A DNA stretch of 64,000 bases from NCBI GenBank assembly GCA_022559845.1, contig CM040126.1:51020458-51084457 (forward strand), written 5' to 3'. A program made the translations under genes and the position numbers. Origin of the DNA: Amorphophallus konjac (Eukaryota > Streptophyta > Magnoliopsida > Alismatales > Araceae). The notes beneath the pieces were generated by a model. It was not told the DNA's origin. It saw only the letters and a list, made by a program, of their open reading frames with translations, and searched no databases. This document shows, piece by piece, positions 46,190 through 56,928 of the stretch. Every line of letters begins with the position of its first letter. Position 1 is the stretch's first letter.

Positions 46190-46990
46190 AGGTCAATGCA
46201 CATCTCAGTCTGATGCACATCAAGGTCGGTGCACATTCATGTCTTATGCATAAAGGTCGGTGCACATTCACGTCCTATGCATAAAGGTCGGTGCACATGA
46301 GTACTTAAGGTGAACAAAAGTCGGTGCACATTTGCCTTGTGCATATAGAAGGTCGGTGCACATGTGTTTGCAATAGGCATAAGGTCGGTGCACATGTGAA
46401 AACCAAGGTCGGTGCACATTGTGTTAGGTTTGTGCACATATAGGTCTGTGCATGTCCAGGGTCTGTGCACACATAGGTCAGTGCACGTGTTCATGTATGT
46501 GCACATATAGGTCTGTGCACATATAGGTCTGTGCATATGATAAAAGCAGGTCTGTGCACATGCTGTCTGAAGTCTATGCACATGCATACCCTGAGGTCTG
46601 TGCACATATATAGTCTGAGGTCTAAGGTCTATGCACATGCATAGCATAAGTCTGTGCACATGTATAGTCTGAGGTATAAAGTCTGTGCACATGCTATCTG
46701 AAGTCTGTGCACATGAATACCCTGAGGTCTGTGCACATATATAGTCTGAGGTCTAAGGTCTGTGCACATGCATAGCATACGTCTATGCACATGTATAAAG
46801 TAGGTCTGTGCACATGAAGTCAAGGTATGTGCACTTGCATTAGGCAAGTCAGAGCACATGCATTTGTAGTCGGAGCACATTCACTCAAGTCTGACCACAT
46901 GCATAGATTCCTATCTACGCAGGTCGGTGCACATGCACCTTTAAGGTCTGAGCATACTAGTTGAAAGGTCTGAGCACCCAAAGGAGAGGT
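46190..46990 (+). repeat. Array of about 30 AGGTCKGTGCACATG motifs
   Basis: The core TGTGCACA is an 8-base palindrome. Units are spaced 15-40 bases, with a higher-order copy (46560-46690 resembles 46690-46810). Minus-strand frames rich in His-Val-His-Arg here are array translations. Confidence 0.9.
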
Positions 46991-47468
46991 CGAAGCATCA
47001 AGACACTACCTCGATGCACTCAATCAAGCTTGGATCTGGAATCTTTATAAGCCTTAAGCAATCCTGGTAAACCAAATTAAAGACCAAGCTTCAGCAACCA
47101 TGATCCATGGAAAGATCCACAGTAGCAACAAGCTCGTGGGGCTCTTGGCAGCTCATCATGGCAGCAGCAGTAGAGGAACAAGTTGAAAGAGCAAAAGATC
47201 TTAAGCTATTGAAGGTGGCATTTCAGCAAACACCATAATGACTGCAGCGATACTCAAAGGCCAGCGTGAAAACTCAAGGCACGTGAGCTCGAACCAAGTA
47301 GAGGCACATGATCCCAGGTTAACTAATGATGGACACGTGATCCCAGTTTGGCGCGAAAAGTCATGTCCACGTGGCAGGGTCTCTGAGAGACCAATGATGA
47401 AGGAATATTTTATTTCCAGGTGGATTTACATGATTCGTTGGGTACCTTTTCCGATACCATGTTTCAGT

Positions 47469-47476
47469 TATAAATA
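47469..47476 (+). promoter_or_regulatory. TATA box of SIRE-type 3' LTR
   Basis: TATAAATA in CAGTTATAAATAGGAGAT. Confidence 0.6.
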
Positions 47477-48647
47477 GGAGATATCTTCCTCCGAAGCAAG
47501 AAAGAGAGAGGTGGAAGGCCACTAGAGAGGAGATGCAAAGAAGAACAAGAGAGGAACGACAGTAGAGAAATGAAAAGGGTAGCCGTCTGAGAAAAGTAAG
47601 AAGAAGAAGAAGAAGAAGGAGAAGGAGAAGATAAGTGAGTCTGTAGAAAAGAAAAGAGAGCCAGTGTGTGATCAGAGAAGAAGAAGAAAAGAGAAGAAGA
47701 GAGGAACGAGAGAAGAGAAAGAAAAGAGAGTGGTCAACAGTGAAGCAGCTGGTTCCAGATTGAAGCAGTCAGTGATTATTTGTTCCAGGATCAAGTCCTG
47801 AACATATTTGCTCCTACGAGAGCTACAATTTTTATTTATGCATCTGTATTTTTTTCTTTTTGCTTATTTCCTTGTTCACTTTGGTTTCTGATTTTCTGGT
47901 TTGAGTTCGGGGTTCCTCCTGTGGATTCAGGAGAAGGGAGAGCTATCTCCGGTTCCCCTCTGGTTTAGAGGAAGGGAGAGTGATCTTCGGTTTCCCTCTG
48001 GGTTTCAGAGGAAGGGAGATTGTGTCTCCGGTCGCGAGTGGTGGTGTGCTACTCGTGGTTTCCCCTCTGATTTGGAGGAAGTGAGGATTAGTCCTCCGGT
48101 TCTGATCTTGCGGGTGGCAAGGTCAGATTTCAGATCCTGTGGATTGCAGGATCGGTGTTGAGGGATTTGTCTCCCTCAGGGCAAGCTGTTAGGCAGCGTA
48201 TGTTTACAGACTGAGTCTGCTTGTTCTTGCTTGGAGTAAGGGAAGCCTCACTCAGTTGGAGTGGGGGGTGGATGTAGATCTAGGGTCTCAGATCGAACCA
48301 CCTAAAAATCCTGTGAGCAGTGGTTTGATTCGTGTGATTGTTCCCTATCTTCTGCCTCCTTCACAGGTTTCGTTGACTGTTCTTTTGAGCGCTGGTTATT
48401 CAATTTGATGTCAGTGTAGCTTGAGCTGTGAATGTTGTGGATTATATCTTGTCTCTCTCTGATTCAGTGTTAGCATGATAAATGTTTGTCCACTGGTCTA
48501 GTAGAAGCCTTCATTTCTAAGTGTTTTCCGTGGAGTAGTTTTCATTTGTTTCTTAGAGTGGAGTTAGTATTTCAATTGAGTAAAATATCCAAAAAAAATC
48601 CACTCACCCCCCTCTGGATCTATTTCCGTGCACCACATGTTCTATCA

Positions 48648-50086
48648 CGTTGTACCATACGGCACCATGCCATCAAATTATCCTAGTCTGGGAATCAGAA
48701 ACCACAGTCAAAAGAACTCATGAGGCAGCTCACAATCGCCGGGTTTACTCCCTCTCTAAGGGAGACTAAGAAGCCCCCAGCCCCTGGCTGGGTCACGAGA
48801 CTCACAGTCGTTGGCCATACTCATGGCCCACACAGAAACCGCTTCCGAAGAAGCTAACACTGTGCGGGGACAGGCCTCTGCACATACACGAATACACGGT
48901 GACTTGAACTAGCATAACGAGGAAGTCCGGAACACACGGGGTCACCCAGACCTTCAAAACTATATGGGCACGTTAATTGAGGTATCATGATTCCTCCGGA
49001 CACCCAAAAACACTAACTCGGTCCCCACGGCCACAGGGCCAAAGGTCGACTAAAGGGTCTCGACCGGGTTGACCTGAGGCCAAAATGGGTAAAAGGGACT
49101 GGGTTCGGTTGACCTACCCCTAGGGTCGGTCGACCTCCTAGTAGAGGGTCGGTCGACCGGCCTTCAAGGGTCGGTCGAGCGAGCCAACACGGTCACCCTA
49201 TCCATGGCGAACCGGTTTGGTCCACTGAACTCCACCGGTCGGTCGACCAAAATCCGCATTCCTCCAACCTGACCCCGATCGCCGAAACTGGTGTTCCTCC
49301 AACCCAACCCCAACGAGGGGTCCTATACCACACCCCACTCGATCCCGATCGAGGGAGAAAATATCGGGAACCTTTCCCTAGCTCCCAAACCATAAAATGC
49401 ACGTAAATAAATGGGGAAACATTACCCGATCAGGCGAAAATCGTCACTTGCCCTAAACATGGAAAAAATCACCCCTAATCGAAAGAAAACCCACTCTCAG
49501 CCTCACCTCGGCCTACAAACCGGGGGAAAATAGGATGCAAGGGCCAAGGATCCATCCCCCTACCTCTCACGATGAGATCTCGTGCCGAGAACGTCGATTC
49601 CACGCAAAAACGGGCCCCGAACCAATGCTGGCTTCACGAATCCACGAGCGAGCTTCATCGCACCACCACGGCGATCCTTGCTCCATCCTAGCCGATCGTC
49701 ACCCCACGTGCCTCGCCACCTCACCCACGCTATCCTCCGTCGGTCGCCCGGAGAAGGGAGGGAGAGAAGGAGAGAAACTAGAGGAGAGAGGGAGAGAAAT
49801 GAGAGAATGAGTAGAGAGGGGGGTTTAGGGGTTTATATAGTAACTATTTTGGGATTTTGAAAATTTAAAAAAAGAAAAAAAAAAGAAAAATATCATCTCC
49901 ACGATCTTCGAAAAATGCACAATGCGCCCGCAATGTCCCGGAGCCTGGAAATACAACGGTTCACCCCACACGGGGATCTGAAGGCCTGATAGTTAAAAAT
50001 CTAATTTAATTACAAAAAGCGATGCGGGACTTACGAAAGCGTTCCGAAACCCACGGATTCCTGATCCGAAAAGCCTGGGTGTTACA
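48648..50086 (-). repeat. Ty3/gypsy-type LTR segment, reverse orientation
   Basis: On the minus strand it starts at 50086 with TGTAACACCCAGGC, a typical gypsy LTR start, and has TATATAA about 250 bases downstream (49832-49840). Its other end is cut by the SIRE-type insertion at 48647. No matching TSD was found. The 92-codon plus frames at 49535-49860 are unrecognised and probably not genes. Confidence 0.5.
49045..49255. repeat. Array of GGGTCGGTCGACC motifs
   Basis: About five units around GGTCGGTCGACC, with GTCGAC at the centre, inside the reverse gypsy LTR segment. Confidence 0.7.
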
Positions 50087-51027
50087 AAGTAGCTGTCTGC
50101 CAGAACTTTCTATCTTGGATGATATGGCATTCTTTCAGCGTGAAAAGACAATAGTAGTAGATCTTCCTTTTACTTCACGCATGTCTAAGGAGAGTGAGGA
50201 AGAGATCTTCCTTACAACATTGTTTCTACAGCAGAGTCCTTTTCTTCTTTTTTCTAGATTTGTCATATTGAAAAAGGTGTTTGTTTATTCTATAAAAAGA
50301 TAAAGTCCAATAAAAATGCATTATGATACTCCCTTATGTTGATTTGTATCTGTGCCACAGTTCTGTTAGTGACTTTCCAGCATGTGTCTCCCTGAAATAG
50401 AATAAGAAAACTGACATTTCCAAGTCTGTAGTCAGTGTGTTTCATAAGAAAAGAAACAGGTTCCATGTTCATTCTTACGTTGCTTGGATGGCCTTTAATG
50501 TGCACAACTACATTTAATGCATTTGAATTTTGAACTTCAGTGTAATAGTCACTTGATCAATGTCTTAGTTGATTAAGAAGTGTAACTTTCATTTACTACA
50601 TCGACTAAGTTAACTTTATGAGTATTGAAGTGCAACTATCAAATTTATAAGGATGCCTGGGTCTTTAGGATATATAGCTGATGTTCCTTGCAACTTAAGA
50701 CAGATAGTCATTTGATCATTTTTGTCTTTTGTTTGACATAGTTGATTAGGCGGCGATATCATTTACAATATCGACTAAGTCATTTTGAATTACAACAATC
50801 AAAAGAATATAAAGGATATGAGTCAGATCGCAGATATCTATGCGACAATGCATTTAACTTTTGAGTTTTATTGAGATAGTCGATAGAGCATTGTCTTAGT
50901 CGATTGAGGAGTGTTATTCCTTTTAAACCATCGACTAAGTTAATTTTATCATAGGCGTTATACTGCAGCTATCTTACATACAAGAGTATAGCTTTTGGTC
51001 AGATAGTTGATGTTCCTATGTGACTAT
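50087..51027. repeat. Left half of a motif-rich repeat (TAGTCGATTGA / ATCGACTAAGT)
   Basis: 50540-51020 contains about ten copies of words such as TAGTTGATTAAG and its reverse-complement type ATCGACTAAGT. It continues at 56140 once the 5.1-kb solo LTR is removed. 50087-50540 holds nothing recognisable. Element type is undetermined. Confidence 0.5.
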
Positions 51028-51894
51028 TGTGGACACACTTTTTATCGCTCATCTTTTTGTATCGTTTATTCATCTTTTTATTCATTTTATCTCATTTCGG
51101 TTTATTAGTGCGTGGGCGTGCCAGTCACTAAGTGACAATTTATTCAGGCTCTAAGACTGAGATGGTCCAGAGCCACAGGTGCGCACTGTCTGACTGATCA
51201 AATGATAGTGGGTATCGAGTCAGGACTGGAACCCATCGTGCCATAAAGGTCGCGGCGTTAATTACATCTCCCCGGAGAGGAGAAAACATTTGATTAATCG
51301 CCATGATAAGGGGCCTTATGGCCTAAAAATCAAATTTCATGAAATGAATGAAAGGTGTGTTAAAGAGCATTAAAATCCCCTACACTAGGGTGCAAAATGG
51401 TATTTAAAATTATGTCGGCCATATATTGACCATTTCATGTTCAGACGGGCGTTCAGGCTGAAAGCACCACAAATACTCATAAGTAACATCGGGACATATG
51501 TATGCCAAGGAACAACAAACTTAATATTTGAGAGATAAAGAAATACGGTTAAATCCTGGTCAGAATGGTTTAAATTCAGTGGGTTATTGGCCCGGGACAA
51601 GGTCATGCTATAACCATAATGAGGGTAATCCCCATGGTCCCAACATGATTTGCAAGGGGGCTCATTGATGTTCCCTTCGTGAAGGGTCCAGGGGAGATGA
51701 AATCTCCGAAATACACATCAATACATGCATGTTTTGGCATTTTAGCTTATTAGTTTTAATTCCACTCAAGTGTTGATTTTATTCCATTTATGTGTTTTTT
51801 TGTATGTGTTTTCTTTTAGTTTGGATTGTATTATCATAGCCCTTTCTTTCTTTTTATCATTTATTTTATTATTATTTATTTTTTTATTGCCATG

Positions 51895-52180
51895 CCTAAG
51901 GCCAGGTTGACTCTACGTAAGGCGGGGTCGACCCTGCCTGAGGCTGGATCGACTCTACCTAAGGCGGAGTCGACTCTGCCTAAGGCCCAGGGTGATTTGG
52001 GGGGGGGGGGGCTGAGTCGACGCAGGCTCTATGGTGCGTCGACTCAGCCTAAGGCCAAATCGACTTGAAAAGGGTTGAGTCGACTCAGGCCCTACAGTGC
52101 ATCGACATAGCCTTGAGCAGGCCAGCTGAATTTGTTTGTGCGTCGAAACAGTACACGGGCTGCGTCGACCCAGCCTTGAA
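51895..52180. repeat. Array of GTCGACT motifs with GCCTAAGGC spacers
   Basis: About ten units such as GAGTCGACTCTGCCTAAGGC, plus a G12 run near 52008. Further GTCGAC palindromes lie at 52555-52590, 53295-53390 (GGGAGTCGACTCCC) and 53770-53875 (AAAGGGGTCGACCCCT). Confidence 0.75.
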
Positions 52181-54007
52181 CAGGCTACTGATCCTGGCGT
52201 TTTCTTTCTTTCTTTCTCTTTTTTTTATTGTCATTCATTCTATCATTCAATCCTTTTTATTATTGCTTTTTTATTAGTATTATCATTATTATGTTTGTTC
52301 TGAAGCTATAGACTTAATACAGTGAGTTAGGGGCAAGGGGAAGGCAGGGCATTTTTGTTTGTTTATTTAGTTTCTTCTTCTTCTTTTTGTTTGATTGGTT
52401 TTCTTTCTTTTTGTTTGTTTTTATCTATGCGTGATCATGCATGTGTGTGCATATGCATGCAGCAGAGAAGGGAGAGGAGGAGGTCAGCTGACTGCGAGAA
52501 GGGCAGCGGACTGGCGGTGGGTCGACGTAGCCCACCCAGTGAGTCCACCCACCCACAGGTCGGTCGACCGAAAATGGAAGTCGACCGACCAAACTTGTGA
52601 GCCAGGGACCCAATTGCTTCTATTTTACAAAAACCCAATGAAAGACTGTCAGAAATTTATGTATGGCACATGCACCAAGACACCCATGGCTTTGAAGAAA
52701 TGCAAAGATATGAATTTATAAATCCCTATGCTCAACATGCAAAGGTCTGCTCATGCATTCACGCCGGGCAATCATCAGTACGAGGCAGAGTATTTCACTC
52801 ACGCATAGTAAGGACTTTTACCCAGATGTAATCCCGGTTTCCACTGCTCACCATTTGATATACGGAGGACCATGGCAGGCAAGCATTCAAAAATTAAGAC
52901 ATGCATGAAGTCTGGAATGCCTGTATGAATCAATATATGCATATAGGTGCAAATGTGGTGTTTATTTTTTGGAAGAGTAGTGGGGGCAGATATGCCCATA
53001 CTCATGCAATTCAGGGCAGATCTGGCGTGACCTGATGTGCATATGCAAAGCTTGATAAATTTCACAAAGTCCCAAGGGATTATCGCGCAGATCTACCATG
53101 CATGGAAGGCATTCGAGCAAATGCTCAAGAGGTCTGGAAGAGGCTGTTATGCGAAAATTATTATGCATATGCAGTGCTTATACCTGGCACTCATGAGAAA
53201 TGATTGTGCAAAACCTACCATGCACATGCCATACTCAACCTCTTTTTTTTTATCAAGAGCCATCCTGCTGTGAAGAGCAACTGGCCTGTAGGGAGTCGAC
53301 TCAGGGAGTCGACTCCTGGGCAGATTTCTGCCCATGCAGAACCTAGACAGAAGCCGGCCAAGAGGGAGTCGACTCCCTGGGCCGACTTTCTCCCAGCAGC
53401 AAATGTAGTTTTAGTCTAGAAAGGGTTTAGAGCAATTACATATGTGTTGGAATGTACATATGCACGGAATTGCAGTAAAGAGGTTATGCGACTACAAAGT
53501 GTGGAATTAAAATGCGTGTGAAACTTCATTTGCACTTGAAATTTATGCATGAAGCAATGCATGCGTGAGGATACAAATGCTATTTCAGTGAAGATATGTT
53601 GTATCTGATCATTTCATGAAAGCTCAATGAAATTTTATCATGTACAAGCAATCTGACAGAAAATTTCTCTTATGCAAAAGATATCATGCAAATGCAATTT
53701 TTTTCTTTCTTCTCCTTCTTTCTTCTTCTCTTTTCTCCTTTTTTTTCTTAGAGCAAGCCGACCTTCAAGGGGGTCGACCCCTTTGGTCAAAGGGGTCGAC
53801 CCCTGTGCCGATGTCTGCACAGGGAGGCCCCGGACAGAGTAGAGCCCCAGGGGAATCGACCACTGGGGTCGACCCTCACAGCAGCAAGCTCTAAAATCTT
53901 TTTTTTTTCTAGAGGAGCACCAATTGCTCATGAACAACATGCATGTCATGTGCAAATACTCACGCAGAAATTTCTGATTTGGTCTGGGAATCTTTGTTCC
54001 CTACTTC

Positions 54008-54420
54008 TTTTTTTTTTATCTTGTTTTTTTTTGAATGAAAACCTTACCCAGAGTTTGATTGGGAGAGTGCACCCTTTGCCAGAGGCAAAGAGAAAGCCAC
54101 TCCACCAAGCAGACACTAGGAGGGGAATTTGTATTGCTAATAAAAATGAGGATACATTACATCAAACGAATACTGGGCATACCCAGTTTGTCTAAGCGAG
54201 CTGCACCCTTTATAATTTTAGGAAGCTCAATATAGGAAAAAAAAGAGTTACATTTGGTGGTGCATGCAAGAGAAGCTAGAGAGTCGGCAACTTTATTTCC
54301 TTCTCTGTAAATGTGATCAATAGAGTCATTCAGGGTAGGCAGATTCCATATCTCTCTCACATAGGTGAGGATGGACCATGGACAGCATATTTCCTTTCTG
54401 AATTTTTTTTTTATCTTGTT
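54008..54420 (-). mobile_element. 5'-truncated LINE fragment with 18-bp TSD
   Basis: The TSD (ten T then ATCTTGTT) is at 54008-54025 and 54403-54420. The poly(A) tail appears as T at 54026-54032. The minus-strand frame 54402-54157 gives the end of a LINE-type RNase H (HIYREGNKVADSLASLA) and the downstream tail, homologous to 62402-63139. L1-type integration at an A/T-rich site on first-strand nicking explains the structure. Confidence 0.88.
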
Positions 54421-56139
54421 CATCCTCATCTTCAGCAGTCTTCTAAAATTATGGTCATCATTGCATTTCTTTGTATTTGGTGTCCATCTTCATCTTAACA
54501 GCCCCTCAAAGCAAGGTCCTCACTGCATCTTGTTTGTTTTTTTGGTGTGTTTAGGATCATCAGCTACACATCTTGCTGCATATCAATTTTTTTAGTGGTT
54601 ATTTGGTTCAGTCCATTCTCTATCATTTCTCATGTCATTAATTTTGTAATTAGTTCAAGTTTCCCGGCGAAAATCCGGCAGCACCTCCCCTATACCCGGA
54701 GCTTTGGGGGGGGTTAATTAGGTACTCGTCCACGGAGAAAATCCGAGATGGCCCCAAAATAAGGAGGATGCACACGAAAGCGGCAACATCTGTAGCATCA
54801 CCTTCATGAGTCCCTAAAGGGACGAGTGGGTCTGATCAAAACACGCGTAGCTCGAAAATCCAGATTCGGTGAAAGCATATGAAATCAGCTAGCTTGAGGG
54901 GCCTAGTCGTTCCCCGCCTCCACTCCATAGAGCTCAGAGAGAGGGGGTTTGGGCTTGATAGGCGCTGGGCCAGCAGCATGCACGGCTTCGAGATCACCCC
55001 ATCAGGACTGTGGGATCGCCCGGGGAGGCAGGAAACACGTGACTACATCATTATAGATATCAGGAAAGATCGGAAGTAAAGAGGGGAAGCAGCCCACAAG
55101 AGCTCGGATGAGCGTAACTTCTGAGTCATATCCATGTGAATGGATAAACCCAGGACCTTTCCTACAGAGCACGTCATGCTTCTCCCCAGAAATCGGTAAA
55201 AGTAAGACATCATGGGAGGTTTATTCAGGGATTGAATCTTATATATCTCACCCTTTCAGAATCATGACTATGAACAAGTCAAATCCCAAAGCGGGTTTTG
55301 AGAGGAGGAAATTCTGATCACCGAAAGTAAAGGAACACGGAGAAGCATCGAGAATCGGAGAGCAAGAAGGGAGAAGAAATTACGATCATCCAAGAATGAA
55401 CATCACAGATATTAATGTAGCATGAAAATCTCCCAAAGGGAGTGTTTCTTTATTTCTTATCAAAGAAGAACAAGAATACATCAGAGGAAGAAAAGAAAGA
55501 AGCAAAAATACAAGGAGGGAGCAGGGGCCGAAGCTCCCTACTCCTATCCCTCCCCTCTATCTTCTCTCTCACTCTCTTTCTCTCTCTTCAGCTTCACAAG
55601 CAGAGTTTCTTCAACACAGCATCTCCCCAGCATCTCGCCTTTTTTTCTTCAGCCTGGACTTGCATTTATAGGGGATGCAGGGTCCCGTTTGGAAGGAGAC
55701 TTCCATTGTTTTTCTTTTTTTTCTTCTTCTTCTGCTATTGATGTTGCTGTCGTTGCTTCTTCGTAGGGGGCGCGGCGGAGCAGGAGGGAGCCCTCTCCCT
55801 GCACGGAGTGGGCTGGTCACTCCGGTGCCATGCTCGCGCGCCGTGCTCTTGCGTGGAAGATCCATCCGAGGCGTGCGCACGCGTAAGGGAAGTCAACGAG
55901 TAATCAATGCTCGCGCGGGGGGAGAAAGAAACGCAAACGGGGAAAACAGCCTGTGCATTTTTCTTCCTATTTTCTTTTTTTAACTTCTCTTATTTTTTTC
56001 TTTGCCCCCCTTATTTCTTCTATTTCGTATCTACCCTTTCTTGGGGCATTTCTTCATTCTTTTTTTCTCTCTCCTTGTCGGCGTAGCTTGCTGCAAAGAG
56101 AAAAAAAATAGTTGGGGAGAAATTAGCGTCAACAACTAT

Positions 56140-56928
56140 ATAACACTCTCTGTAAAGGAGGTAGTCGAAGACTAAGTAAAGATAGCTGATATATAGTTTG
56201 ACTACATTATAAGTTTCATGCAGATGGGCGATCTTTAGATATACGAACTTAAGTCTTTAGGATAGTCTATATAAAGCGTCTATGTTGTGATAGTTGCAAC
56301 TGTTTGTGCACCTATATATGTTGAGATAGCTCCTAGTCCTGCACCTATGTTAAGTGTTTCATGAGATAGGTGATAGTTGAGATATGCGATGGGACTACAA
56401 CTATGTCTGCGCCTAAGTGACTTTTAGAGCACCTATATTAAGTGCATCACGTAGATAGGCAATGTTGAGATAGAAGATGGAAGTGCACCTATGTGAGTTT
56501 TAGCTACACCTAAGTACGCGACTATGTCACTTTTAGTTGCTATTCCAGCGCCTATGTGAGCAGCTATGTTTCTCTGCGCCTAAGTCAACTAAAGCTTTAA
56601 GATAGACGGCTAAGTGAAGATAGCTCTAGATTTCAGCGACTAAGTGAATTTTGTTGCGCCTATGTGAAACTTAGTTCCTTTTGTAGCGCTTATGTGACTT
56701 TAGCTTTTAGCTCCTACGCCTAAGTGAACTTAGCTTCATTTTGCTCCGCCTGTATGAGCTTAGCTCTTGTTCCAATGACTATGTATGTGCTCATGTATAT
56801 ACTAGCACCTAAGTGAATAAGCTTTATTCTTTTACGCCTATATGAGCTTTTGTTCCAGGGACTATGTGAGTTTGTTGCGACTAAGTTTTCTGCTAAGTTC
56901 AGTTTTTACAGCAACTAGTGAAGATAGC
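56140..56928. repeat. Array of GCRCCTAWGTGA motifs
   Basis: About 25 degenerate units such as CACCTATGTGAG, GCGCCTAAGTGAA and GCGACTATGT, spaced 20-45 bases, mixed with AGATAGCT words. Right half of the repeat begun at 50087. Confidence 0.8.

Larger units (their letters stand above)
45948..48647 (+). repeat. 3' LTR of host SIRE-type element
   Basis: TGTTGTACCC ... GTTCTATCA, 2700 bp. Candidate TSD CGTTG at 48648-48652, with its partner outside the window. Shares the conserved box GGGGTGGATGTAGATC...CGAACCACCTAAAAATC (48265-48312) with the two other SIRE-type LTRs. The GAAGAAGAAG stretch at 47520-47740 is transcribed leader. Confidence 0.85.
51028..56134 (+). mobile_element. 5.1-kb solo LTR, probably Tat/Ogre-like
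   Basis: TGTGGACACAC ... GCGTCAACA, with TSD ACTAT at 51023-51027 and 56135-56139. The start resembles the other two Tat LTR starts in the window (TGTAGACACG, TGTAGACATG). No internal coding domain or LTR pair is present. Removing the LINE fragment leaves about 4.7 kb, large but in the range known for Ogre LTRs. Contains GTCGAC arrays and a leader-like GA/CT-rich zone at 55430-55760. Short frames here are unrecognised. Confidence 0.7.

Noticed and set aside
46237..46880. Minus-strand frames of His-Arg-Leu/Cys-Thr-Asp repeats
   Set aside because: Product of the AGGTCTGTGCACATG array in the SIRE-type LTR, with no start context or domain.
48648..50086. Simple solo LTR with TSD
   Set aside because: Neither CACGT nor CGTTG at the left matches AAGTA at the right, so no target duplication supports it. 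Called an LTR segment only.
55422..55983. Short Ser/Leu-rich frames near 55.5 kb
   Set aside because: CT-rich transcribed-leader-like part of the large solo LTR. Overlapping frames are equally open and nothing is recognisable.
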